Shown here: positions 33,997 to 41,487 of the stretch, in pieces
Layout: the number at the start of each line of letters is the position of its first letter
Numbering within the stretch: the stretch's first letter is position 1
Assembly (NCBI GenBank): GCA_041741155.1
Contig: JBGSKO010000062.1
Span: forward strand, 97,078-161,077
From: M3007 sp041741155
GTDB taxonomy: Bacteria; Bacteroidota; Bacteroidia; Chitinophagales; Saprospiraceae
Direction: 5' to 3'
DNA length: 64,000 nucleotides
Translations under genes and position numbers: made by a program
The notes under the pieces: model-generated
What the model saw: the letters and a program-made list of their open reading frames with translations, nothing else
The model's database searches: none
What the model was told of the DNA's origin: nothing

Positions 33997-35496
33997 TCAG
34001 GAACTGCGCCGCACCAGCAACGCTACATTCTCGATATGATGCGTGTGCGGGAACATATCCACCGGACGCACCTTCAGCACATCATATTTCTCGGAAAGCA
34101 ATTGGATGTCGCGGGCTTGAGTGGCCGGATTGCAGCTAACATATACGATGCGCGGGGCAGCGAGGTCCAGCAAAAAATGCACGGCCTTTTCGTGCATTCC
34201 AGCCCGCGGTGGGTCGGTAATGACTAAATCGGGTTTGCCGTGCCGCGCTACGAACGCCGGATCCAGCACATTTTTTACATCGCCGGCATAAAACGTAGTG
34301 TTTTCAATGGCGTTTAACCGGCGATTTTCCTCAGCATCCGCAATAGCCTCCGGAACCTCCTCAATACCGACTACATGTTTGCAATAACGGGCAACGTACA
34401 GCGCAATGCTCCCGGTCCCCGTGTACAGGTCATAGACATTCTCCGAACCCGTCAGTCCCGCAAATTGAACCACCGTGTCGTATAAGTTTTTAGCCTGGAC
34501 AGAGTTGGTCTGGAAAAACGATTTTGGGCCGATCTTGAAACGCAGGTCGCCGAGTTGCTCCACCACGTAGCCTTTGCCGTGGTATGTGATCATGTCCAGG
34601 TCAAAAACCGTATCATTTAGTTTTGTATTGACGCAGTACACGATTGTCGTCAGCGCAGCTCCGATACGTTGTAGCAGCGTATCCAAAAATGCGCGAATGG
34701 CATCCGGTTCGTCGCGGGCGAAACTGACCAGAAGGAGCACTTCCCCGGTAGTAGTCAGGCGGACCATCAGGTTTCGCAAAAATCCTCCATGCCGGCGCAC
34801 ATCATAAAATTCCAGCCCTTGTTCCAGGGCGATTTCACGCGCAGCATTTCGAATAGCATTGGATGGATTGGCCTGTAGCCAGCAATGCTGCACATCCACC
34901 ACCTTGTCGAAGGCGCCTGCACGGTGGAAACCGAGCCCCGGCCATTTGGGCCACACGGTCATGTCCGCCACCGTATTTTCAACCGATTCCGATGCTGCAT
35001 CAAAAAACGCATCCCCCACTTCTGGCTCGGCGGTAGCAACCACGGAGGGGAGCTCTCCGGGCAATAGCCAGCGCTTATTGGAAAAAGCAAATTCCAGTTT
35101 ATTCCGGTAGTACGTCGTCTCCGGCGCACCAAGGATCGGCAGGAACTCCCCTACCGGCACTTTGGCGATACGCTGGAAAGCGTCCAGCACATTTTGGTTT
35201 TTGTGTTCCAATTGGGCGGTATATTCCAGGTGTTGCCACTTACACCCGCCGCACACAGTAAAATGCTGACAAAAAGGCTCGGTGCGCTGCGGCGAGGGGT
35301 GTACCAGATTTTCGATGCGCCCTTCAGCGAAGCCGCCCTTCTTCTTTTGAACAAAAACATCGACAATATCCCCGGGAACTGCTCCTTCCACAAAAAGTAC
35401 CAACCCTTCGGGCGTACGACCGACCCCTTTGCCGCGATCGGCCACCCCGTGAATAGGGACGGCCGGGGCAATGAATGATTTAGATTTACGTGTCAT
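33997..35496 (-). CDS. rlmD: 23S rRNA (uracil-5-)-methyltransferase RlmD-type
   Basis: TrmA/RlmD-family SAM-dependent RNA methyltransferase that forms m5U. The ATG at 35496 starts MTRKSKSFIAPAVPIHGVAD, leading into the TRAM domain. The 4Fe-4S cysteines are Cys76, Cys82 and Cys85 (FCQHFTVCGGCKW), with a fourth in VQHCWLQ. SAM motif VYDLYTGTGSIAL and catalytic TDPPRAGMH and VSCNPATQARD follow. The 499 residues match RlmD/RlmCD; the exact uridine target (1939 or 747) is not certain. The predicted promoter lies only 9 bases ahead of this ATG, so the mRNA may be almost leaderless. Confidence 0.9.
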   Translation of the reverse strand: MTRKSKSFIAPAVPIHGVADRGKGVGRTPEGLVLFVEGAVPGDIVDVFVQKKKGGFAEGRIENLVHPSPQRTEPFCQHFTVCGGCKWQHLEYTAQLEHKNQNVLDAFQRIAKVPVGEFLPILGAPETTYYRNKLEFAFSNKRWLLPGELPSVVATAEPEVGDAFFDAASESVENTVADMTVWPKWPGLGFHRAGAFDKVVDVQHCWLQANPSNAIRNAAREIALEQGLEFYDVRRHGGFLRNLMVRLTTTGEVLLLVSFARDEPDAIRAFLDTLLQRIGAALTTIVYCVNTKLNDTVFDLDMITYHGKGYVVEQLGDLRFKIGPKSFFQTNSVQAKNLYDTVVQFAGLTGSENVYDLYTGTGSIALYVARYCKHVVGIEEVPEAIADAEENRRLNAIENTTFYAGDVKNVLDPAFVARHGKPDLVITDPPRAGMHEKAVHFLLDLAAPRIVYVSCNPATQARDIQLLSEKYDVLKVRPVDMFPHTHHIENVALLVRRSS

Positions 35497-35504
35497 AGTG
35501 GGGG

Positions 35505-35512
35505 CAAAGATA
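35505..35512 (-). promoter_or_regulatory. -7 element TATCTTTG very close to the rlmD start
   Basis: A TAnnTTTG match on the minus strand ends 8 bases before the ATG at 35496. If used, the 5' leader is only about 4-5 bases. The phrase repeat at 35513-35560 then occupies the -33 region instead of the leader. Confidence 0.55.
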
Positions 35513-35560
35513 GGACGGGTTGAGGAGGGTTTATCGGGTTGAGAAGAGTTGAGCGGGGGC
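35513..35560 (-). repeat. CTCAACCC phrase repeat upstream of rlmD
   Basis: On the coding strand the sequence contains CTCAACTCTTCTCAACCC, then CCTCCTCAACCCG. It belongs to the same phrase family as 14649-14685 and 52788-52863, again with the C-rich phrase on the coding strand and directly upstream of a gene. Confidence 0.6.
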
Positions 35561-35564
35561 ACAA

Positions 35565-35608
35565 GAAAAAACCCCCGCTCCGTTTCCGGAACGAGGGCTT
35601 GGGTTTTT
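35565..35608. terminator. Imperfect bidirectional terminator
   Basis: AAAAAACCC at 35565 and GGGTTTTT at 35601-35608 close a hairpin whose inner part (CCCGCTCCGTTTCC / GGAACGAGGG) pairs with gaps. A-run and T-run on the two sides suit termination on either strand. It separates the small gene 35633-35869 from rlmD. Confidence 0.6.
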
Positions 35609-35632
35609 CATGGTTCGGAAGCCAATGTTTGG

Positions 35633-35869
35633 TTAGAGCTGGGCCTCCAAAGCCGTTTTTGTGCTGTATTGTAAGATATTGTTGAGTACTGCGGCAGAGG
35701 GGTTAAAGCCGGCCTTCGGAAGCAAATTTTTGGCGGTCAGCAACGCATTGAATTCAGCGCGCAAAGCGGCATCTTCTTCCAATTGTTGCGCCGTAACCGT
35801 TGCTTCGTCGGCAGGCATGTCATGGTACAGAAACTGCACCAAAGCGTCATATGTGTAGTTTTCTTGCAT
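35633..35869 (-). CDS. Small acidic helical protein, unknown function
   Basis: The 78 residues from ATG 35869 (an ATG 6 bases upstream is equally possible) read MQENYTYDALVQFLYHDMPA, then DEATVTAQQLEEDAALRAEF. The layout, with a short N-terminal motif, acidic helix and disordered Ala/Asn tail, resembles the cytoplasmic start of anti-sigma factors, but there is no zinc-finger Cys/His and no membrane helix. A terminator follows the stop, and a weak TGCATTTG lies upstream near 35926, so it looks like a separately expressed gene. I do not recognise a family. Confidence 0.6.
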   Translation of the reverse strand: MQENYTYDALVQFLYHDMPADEATVTAQQLEEDAALRAEFNALLTAKNLLPKAGFNPSAAVLNNILQYSTKTALEAQL

Positions 35870-36010
35870 AGGCATGAAACAATGATTTGGTGAATTGTTA
35901 AAAAAATCGGCTTTAAAACACCCGGCAAATGCAGGTTATTATACAACCCCGTATTAAATTTTCTTTTTTAACATTTATCTTGCACAGGATGCCTGTTACG
36001 CCCATACGAC

Positions 36011-36018
36011 TACCTTTG
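36011..36018 (+). promoter_or_regulatory. -7 element TACCTTTG immediately before the vWA gene
   Basis: A perfect TAnnTTTG ends 7 bases before ATG 36026, which predicts a leader of only about 3-5 bases. This is the second near-leaderless arrangement in the window. Confidence 0.65.
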
Positions 36019-36025
36019 TAAACCC

Positions 36026-37186
36026 ATGCAACAGGACTTCCATTCGTCAATTGACCCTGATTTTCTCGAACGCTGGCGCCTGATTCTTGGACGCGCCGCC
36101 GACCCGGAACAAACGCTTCCTCTGAGCGGCTTGCAGACCGGTATGGACCAGGTGCTGGAAGCGCTGTACGATTCCGAGCGGAAGGGCGGGCTTGGCCGCT
36201 CTTCACCCAATATCAACCGTTGGCTGGGCGATATTCGGCGTTATTTCCCAACGCCCGTGGTCCAACTGCTGCAACGAGACGCTCTGGATCGTCTTGGCCT
36301 GGCGCAGTTGCTGCTCGAACCCGAACTTCTGGCCACCATAGAGCCCGACGTACATTTGGTGGCAACCCTGCTGTCGCTTCAAAAGGCAATGCCGGCAAAA
36401 ACCCGGGAAACAGCCCGGACTGTAGTGCGCCGCGTCACGGATGATCTGGAACGCCGCCTGAGCGCTGCGCTACGCGAAGCCGTACGACAGGCGCTCAACC
36501 GCAATACCCGCAACCATCACCCTCGCCCCAATGAAATTGACTGGCCCCGTACGATTTACCAAAACCTGAAACATTACCAACCGGATATCAAAGCTATCAT
36601 ACCCGAACGCATCACGGGCTTTGGCCGAAAGGGTAAGGCACTGCGGCATATCATATTACTGGTGGATCAAAGCGGGTCCATGGCGGGGTCGGTGGTGTAT
36701 GCCGCCGTGTTCGGCTCCGTGCTGGCTTCCTTGCGTTCGGTGCAAACCAACCTTGTTGTATTCGACACGGCCGTAGCAGACATTTCCGAGTACTTGCACG
36801 ATCCCGTAGAACTTCTTTTCGGCACCCAACTGGGCGGCGGCACGGATATCCACAAAGCGCTGGCATATTCCCAAACGCTGGTCCATACACCGCAGGACAC
36901 CATTATTGTACTGATCAGCGACTTATATGAAGGGGGCAATCGCGCCGAAATGCTGAAAAAAGCCAACGGATTGCGCCAGGCAGGCGTCAGTATGGTAGCC
37001 CTTCTGGCACTCAGCGATGAAGGCGCCCCAAACTATGACCACGAAAATGCCGCAGCATTTGCCGCTCTTGGCATTCCAACATTCGCCTGCACCCCACAGT
37101 TATTCCCCGAAATGATGGCAGCCGCCATCGGCAGACTTGACCTCGAGCAATGGGCCGGGCAGGCGGGAATCCCGTTGCGCGGGTAA
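36026..37186 (+). CDS. von Willebrand factor A (vWA) domain protein, CoxE-like
   Basis: The N-terminal 200 residues are helical and basic (RKGKALRHII just before the domain). The vWA domain starts near 205 with the metal-adhesion (MIDAS) motif DQSGSM (Asp214, Ser216, Ser218), the Thr in GGGTDI (Thr273) and the Asp in LISDLYEGG (near 294). All three MIDAS parts are intact. CoxE-like vWA proteins usually work with a MoxR-type AAA ATPase to remodel or activate a client. A MoxR gene lies 2.6 kb away on the other strand, not adjacent. No client is evident. Confidence 0.82.
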   Translation: MQQDFHSSIDPDFLERWRLILGRAADPEQTLPLSGLQTGMDQVLEALYDSERKGGLGRSSPNINRWLGDIRRYFPTPVVQLLQRDALDRLGLAQLLLEPELLATIEPDVHLVATLLSLQKAMPAKTRETARTVVRRVTDDLERRLSAALREAVRQALNRNTRNHHPRPNEIDWPRTIYQNLKHYQPDIKAIIPERITGFGRKGKALRHIILLVDQSGSMAGSVVYAAVFGSVLASLRSVQTNLVVFDTAVADISEYLHDPVELLFGTQLGGGTDIHKALAYSQTLVHTPQDTIIVLISDLYEGGNRAEMLKKANGLRQAGVSMVALLALSDEGAPNYDHENAAAFAALGIPTFACTPQLFPEMMAAAIGRLDLEQWAGQAGIPLRG

Positions 37187-37354
37187 TACCCAACAGGTTG
37201 TCCAAGGATACTTATTCAGCACACCCGCCTGTACGAAAGGGCTAAAGATTGGGCCAAATGCAGAAAATGCAGACCTTTGCGCAGCCAAATCAAACCTGGA
37301 TTTAACTGGCCTTTCAACGTTTTTTTTCACTACAACTCAATTGCTTTTTTTACC

Positions 37355-38008
37355 ATGACGAAACATATCCTGTTCGGCGCCGCAGCGTTGCTGCTGGCTT
37401 TTCTGACATATTCCTGCAAAAACAACGCTCCAGAAGATGCCAAAACACCCGAAATAACCTACCCGTTTGAAAAACCAGACTCCATCTTCGGACTCAAAGG
37501 CTGCGAAATGGCGGGGTTTATAGCCACCTCCAAAACGGATCGCGAGTTTGTTTATCAAAATTTTAAAATCAAGGTGAAGGATAACGAAAACACACCGGGT
37601 GAGAACATTGGCATCGGTCCCGACTCGAACGGCCTGGTACTCCGTTTGCCAATATCAGAAGAAGGGAATTTTTTTCAGGGCGCCACCCGAAATCACTTTT
37701 TTGTGGATCAAGGCACCGGACCCGATATTCGGAAGATGTTGATCTTTAATATAAAACCAGATGCCATCCTGCAAGTGTATCAGGCAGAGTACCTCGCCGC
37801 CGAGCCGCCATTTGTATCCTCCAACGGCGCCTTTTGGTTCTTCATGCCGATCGAGGAGAGCGAGATACTCCAGGCGCCGGATTGCCCTGACAAGGAAAAA
37901 TGGGTGAAGGAAGGCCTTCGTGTGGGCTATGGCCAACGGTGCATCTACAATATGGTCACCCGAATGCTTACGCGTAAGTCAGAGTACATCTGCGTACCAC
38001 TCCAGTAG
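37355..38008 (+). CDS. Predicted lipoprotein of unknown function
   Basis: From ATG 37355 the protein begins MTKHILFGAAALLLAFLTYS followed by Cys21, a lipoprotein signal with the lipobox L-T-Y-S-C. The mature 197 residues start KNNAPEDAKTPEITYPFEKP and contain four later cysteines, including LKGCEMAGF near 49 and CPDKEKWVKEG near 175. No family was recognised. It should be anchored in the outer or inner membrane after LspA processing. An upstream in-frame start at 37277 would destroy the signal. A GACCTTTG near 37269 is a one-mismatch -7 element. Confidence 0.7.
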   Translation: MTKHILFGAAALLLAFLTYSCKNNAPEDAKTPEITYPFEKPDSIFGLKGCEMAGFIATSKTDREFVYQNFKIKVKDNENTPGENIGIGPDSNGLVLRLPISEEGNFFQGATRNHFFVDQGTGPDIRKMLIFNIKPDAILQVYQAEYLAAEPPFVSSNGAFWFFMPIEESEILQAPDCPDKEKWVKEGLRVGYGQRCIYNMVTRMLTRKSEYICVPLQ

Positions 38009-38260
38009 CGCATGGAAGTGGTTAACAATATTTAAATGAAAAACAATGAAATGGCAGGGCATTGCAGGTATTGACGTGTTTTCAGGTCAAAAGTGTGCCC
38101 GGCCCTTCAAAATTGTTAACACCATTTAAATCTGAAAATTTGCCTGTGACACTTGGTGTGACTCTTGCTGCAAGTGGTCGTATAAATGTTGTCTTTACAG
38201 ACGAGTAAAGGCAGGCAATACAAAAAGGAAGATTGTTTTCATTTGGTTTTTTGGGGTTTT
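38009..38260. other. Non-coding intergenic stretch, no gene seen
   Basis: This A/T-rich segment between the lipoprotein gene and the terminator has no supported ORF on either strand. It contains a weak pairing CACTTG...CAAGTG (near 38152-38178) and a hairpin CTTTAC/GTAAAG (near 38190-38210). Neither is strong enough to call an RNA gene. Confidence 0.4.
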
Positions 38261-38297
38261 AGCCGCCGACGCGCAATGCGTTCGGTGGCTTTTTTTT
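38261..38297 (+). terminator. Intrinsic terminator between convergent genes
   Basis: AGCCGCCGACGC and GCGTTCGGTGGCT pair with one G-U and one mismatch (38261-38290), followed by TTTTTTT. It lies 14 bases before the stop of the convergent gene at 38312. Confidence 0.75.
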
Positions 38298-38311
38298 GTG
38301 GACTTGCCAGC

Positions 38312-39697
38312 CTATTTCACCAGATCCGCCACCGGATTGTCGCGACGCATATTGGGTTTGAGCAGGTTGTAGGGCACAGTTATACTGTGCTGACCATATA
38401 CGGGGTGGAAGAGCGTACTCAGCTCCAGGCCATCGCGGCGAATCGTGAACATGGGAAACCCTTCCACTGCCAGCCACTCGCGAAAGGCAGGGTCTTCTGC
38501 AAACTTGGACATCTTGGGAGACTCCCTGCGGGCATATTCAGCAAACCACTCTTTGGCATTGAAACTGCGGTTGAACAGGTCCTCAAACACAATTTCTTTA
38601 CCGGTACGCAGGTCGAAGTTGAACGACACCCCACTGCTTTTTGCTTTCCAGGATTCGGAGAAAGTGAGATATCCGCAAAAGATCGTTTCCGTCCAGCAAG
38701 TGACTTCATACCAGCCGCTGGCGCGCAAGGCATTCCGATTTTCCGGGCGAGCAGGCCTTTTCTGAGCGGCTATGGTGGATTTACACTGCTCCACCCAGTC
38801 GGTAGCACGGCGGTCGAGGATTTTATTGCACTCGCCACATTCGAGCCGCGGGTACTCGATGTCGTAGCTGCTCCCATAATCTGCGTATTCGAGGCAACCG
38901 ACCAGAAGTTTACTGCGTTGAACCAGTTTAAAGGTTCGTTTTTCGCCGGAGCCTACCCAGGAACAATCGTGTGCTTGCGGAATCTTGAGGCTGCCTTGCA
39001 GGTGTGCAGCGGTTTTACCATTGGGCAACAAGGCTTGTATCTCGTAATGGTCGTCGGGAAAAATTTTGCCTTTGAGGGCGTAGGTCTTGTCGTCCGCTTC
39101 GATCCAAAGATATCCCTGAAGCAAGTTGTTGTTTACCCGTGCCAGCGTCAGATCAATACGCCCATTATTCCAGCGGGCTACATAGCGGTTCACCCACTTG
39201 TTCTCGCCGCAAGGTTTAGGGGCTAAACTTTTGACTTTGACTTCTTTGGCCTCCAAACTACTGCCCAGCGTATTCGTGGCGTTGGTCCATTCAGCATCTA
39301 TACGCTCCCCTTGCAAGGTGCCCGTGATGTGTCCGGTAATCAAGCCCTTACTATCGTTTTCATTCAGAATCAACACGACGCCTTCGAGCGTACCGGCCAG
39401 GTCGAAGCGCTCCTTACTCTCGATGTAGGTCAGGTGGCCGCGGCAATGGCTGCCGTCAAAGCCAACGGAGAGCAACACCTCCGAAACATCGTCCAGACGG
39501 CCCCGAAAGTGCCGCACCCATTGTACGGTGGCGCCGGCATCGAAGAGCCGAACAATAGCGGTATCCATCGGCAGCGGCACTGCCGCAGGCTTTTTTGTTT
39601 TTGCACTGTCTTTTTGGGAAAAAGCCGGCGCCGATGCCAGCAAAAAGCCGGCGACAAACAACAACGCCGGTATAAATCGGAAAAATGGAAATCGCAT
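38312..39697 (-). CDS. Secreted hypothetical protein with DUF3298-like C-terminus
   Basis: A signal peptide (MRFPFFRFIPALLFVAGFLL...APAFSQ) is followed by about 240 residues of unknown beta-rich sequence (RGHLTYIESKERFDLAGTLEG, LLQGYLWIEADDKTYALKG) with many cysteines (LECGECNK). The C-terminal 150 residues resemble DUF3298/RsiV-type domains: GVSFNFDLRTGKEIVFEDLF and ELSTLFHPVYGQHSITVPYN. It probably resides in the periplasm. It lies 48 bases downstream of moxR on the same strand and may share its transcript. A functional link is not shown. Confidence 0.65.
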   Translation of the reverse strand: MRFPFFRFIPALLFVAGFLLASAPAFSQKDSAKTKKPAAVPLPMDTAIVRLFDAGATVQWVRHFRGRLDDVSEVLLSVGFDGSHCRGHLTYIESKERFDLAGTLEGVVLILNENDSKGLITGHITGTLQGERIDAEWTNATNTLGSSLEAKEVKVKSLAPKPCGENKWVNRYVARWNNGRIDLTLARVNNNLLQGYLWIEADDKTYALKGKIFPDDHYEIQALLPNGKTAAHLQGSLKIPQAHDCSWVGSGEKRTFKLVQRSKLLVGCLEYADYGSSYDIEYPRLECGECNKILDRRATDWVEQCKSTIAAQKRPARPENRNALRASGWYEVTCWTETIFCGYLTFSESWKAKSSGVSFNFDLRTGKEIVFEDLFNRSFNAKEWFAEYARRESPKMSKFAEDPAFREWLAVEGFPMFTIRRDGLELSTLFHPVYGQHSITVPYNLLKPNMRRDNPVADLVK

Positions 39698-39713
39698 GGA
39701 TTAAAGCATGTGT

Positions 39714-39741
39714 GGTGAACGATACATGATGAACGATGATC
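39714..39741 (-). repeat. ATCGTTCATCA phrase repeat between moxR and the next gene
   Basis: On the minus strand it reads GATCATCGTTCATCATGTAT and continues with CGTTCACC, ending 16 bases before the downstream ATG at 39697. The 11-base core ATCGTTCATCA is identical to part of 26055-26078. Confidence 0.5.
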
Positions 39742-39745
39742 TGCG

Positions 39746-40741
39746 CTATGGCACTTCCACCGTGCTCAATATTTTCTCGATAATGTCCTCCTGACGCACA
39801 TTTTCGGCTTCTGCCTCGTAGGTCAGTCCGATACGGTGGCGCAGGACATCGGCACAAATGGCGCGCACATCCTCGGGGATCACGTAGCCGCGGCGGCGCA
39901 GAAAAGCCATAGCTCGGGCCGCCTGTGCCAGCGCGATACTGGCCCGGGGCGACGCACCGTAGCTGATGAGCGGAACCAAACTTTTCAGCCCGTAAAGTGC
40001 CGGGGAGCGTGTGGCAATGACGATGTCGAGGATGTACTCCTCAATTTTTTCGTCCATATAAATTTTATGCAACACATCGCGGGCGCTCAGCAAGGCGCTT
40101 TTAGATACCACAGGCCGCACCCGCTGGTGGTCGTTGTTGAGGTTGAGCCGGATGATGGCACGCTCGTCTTCCTTGTTCGGGTAGTCTATCTTGACCTTGA
40201 GCAGGAAACGATCCACCTGTGCCTCGGGCAGTGGATAGGTTCCCTCCTGCTCAATCGGGTTTTGGGTTGCCAGCACGATGAACGGTTCTTCCAGCGGGAA
40301 GGTCTCGTTTCCGATGGTTACCTGACGCTCCTGCATCGCTTCCAACAAAGCGCTTTGCACCTTTGCCGGGGCACGGTTGATTTCGTCGGCAAGGATAAAG
40401 TTTGCGAAAATCGGCCCTTTGCGCACCGAAAATTCTGCCTTGGCTGGATTGTAAATCTGCGTGCCGATCACGTCGGCGGGCAACAAATCCGGCGTAAACT
40501 GGATGCGGCTGAAGTGCGCGTCCACCGCTTGCGCCAGGGTTTTAATTGCCAGTGTCTTGGCTAATCCCGGCATTCCTTCCAGCAGAATATGCCCGCGGGT
40601 AAGCAACCCGATGAGCAAACGCTCCAGCATAGCTTGCTGACCGACGACCACTTTACTGGTCTCGGCACTCAGTTTTTCGAGAAAAGCACTTTCCAGATGA
40701 ATCTGATGATTTAGCGCTTCGATGTCCACGTGGTGCTGCAT
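39746..40741 (-). CDS. MoxR-family AAA+ ATPase
   Basis: The 331 residues are a compact MoxR/RavA-type ATPase: Walker A EGMPGLAKT (55-63), Walker B FILADEINR (115-123), sensor 1 FIVLATQNPIEQEGTYPLPE and sensor 2 SYGASPRASIALAQAARAMA. MoxR proteins act with vWA partners as chaperones that fit metals or assemble complexes. In Bacteroidota the usual neighbours (DUF58, BatA/BatB) would follow, but here the next gene is a secreted DUF3298-like protein. The promoter CAAAAATA (minus: TATTTTTG) lies at 40769-40776. Confidence 0.9.
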   Translation of the reverse strand: MQHHVDIEALNHQIHLESAFLEKLSAETSKVVVGQQAMLERLLIGLLTRGHILLEGMPGLAKTLAIKTLAQAVDAHFSRIQFTPDLLPADVIGTQIYNPAKAEFSVRKGPIFANFILADEINRAPAKVQSALLEAMQERQVTIGNETFPLEEPFIVLATQNPIEQEGTYPLPEAQVDRFLLKVKIDYPNKEDERAIIRLNLNNDHQRVRPVVSKSALLSARDVLHKIYMDEKIEEYILDIVIATRSPALYGLKSLVPLISYGASPRASIALAQAARAMAFLRRRGYVIPEDVRAICADVLRHRIGLTYEAEAENVRQEDIIEKILSTVEVP

Positions 40742-40768
40742 GTGCGATCCTGATTTTCAAAAAGTTGG

Positions 40769-40776
40769 CAAAAATA
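40769..40776 (-). promoter_or_regulatory. -7 element TATTTTTG for moxR
   Basis: A minus-strand TAnnTTTG with a predicted leader of about 25 bases. It is divergent from the thioredoxin-fold gene starting at 40830. Confidence 0.6.
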
Positions 40777-40829
40777 GTGCGGTTGGTGCATATCTGAACC
40801 TATCCGGGACAAATGCGTTCTCTGCAGCT

Positions 40830-41483
40830 ATGGAATTTATTTCAAACGACATCCTTACCAACGCCCGTACGTATCCCCAATACCGCGCGCTGGTTAGCGG
40901 TCTGCTGGCCAAAGAAATGGCGACCGGGCTACTGCAAACCCCTGCTTTGGTGGAATACTCCCGCCTGAATGACCAGCGTATGAACCGCCTGGACAAAACA
41001 TTCAACCCCGATCCATCTGCGCAGAGCTTGCTTGAAAAAATCAATCAACCCATGCTTTGGCTGACCATATCCGAGGGCTGGTGCGGCGATGCCGGTCAAA
41101 TTGCGCCGGTGCTGAACAGCTTGGCCCTGCAAAATCCCGGCATCCAGCTGCGATTTATCCTGCGCGACGAGTACCCTGGGATCATGGACGCTTTCCTGAC
41201 CAATGGTAGCCGCTCCATCCCCAAGGTGCTATTTGTGAATCCGGAAACCAGACGCGTGCTGGACGTCTGGGGCCCAAGGCCGGCAGAGGCTCAAGCGCTC
41301 ATGGCCACAACCAAAGCAGATATGTTGGCGCTGGAACACGACGATCTGTTGCGCAAAACGCGTTATGAAGCGGGCCAAACGGCCATGCATTCCTGGTACG
41401 CCCGCGACCGCACCGTCAGCATCCAGCGAGAGGTGACGGCAGCGGCAGTGGGGTGTTTGGAAAAATTGGACCGCGTTCCTTAG
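40830..41483 (+). CDS. Thioredoxin-fold protein with a single active-site cysteine (WCGDA)
   Basis: Starting at ATG 40830, the 217 residues have a helical N-terminus and then a thioredoxin-like core: QPMLWLTISEGWCGDAGQIAPVLNSLA. The active site is W-C-G-D-A (Cys85); the resolving Cys is replaced by Ala88. The cis-Pro segment SRSIPKVLFVNPE and VLDVWGPRP follow, then a C-terminal helical tail. Such single-Cys forms cannot act as classic CxxC oxidoreductases. They may work by mixed disulfide, or as a binding fold. No signal peptide is present. The frame opens at 40722 but overlaps the moxR promoter region. Confidence 0.75.
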   Translation: MEFISNDILTNARTYPQYRALVSGLLAKEMATGLLQTPALVEYSRLNDQRMNRLDKTFNPDPSAQSLLEKINQPMLWLTISEGWCGDAGQIAPVLNSLALQNPGIQLRFILRDEYPGIMDAFLTNGSRSIPKVLFVNPETRRVLDVWGPRPAEAQALMATTKADMLALEHDDLLRKTRYEAGQTAMHSWYARDRTVSIQREVTAAAVGCLEKLDRVP

Positions 41484-41487
41484 GAAT

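Noticed and set aside
38009..38260. A possible small RNA gene in the gap after the lipoprotein gene
   Set aside because: Only weak pairings are present, and there is no TAnnTTTG promoter at a suitable place.
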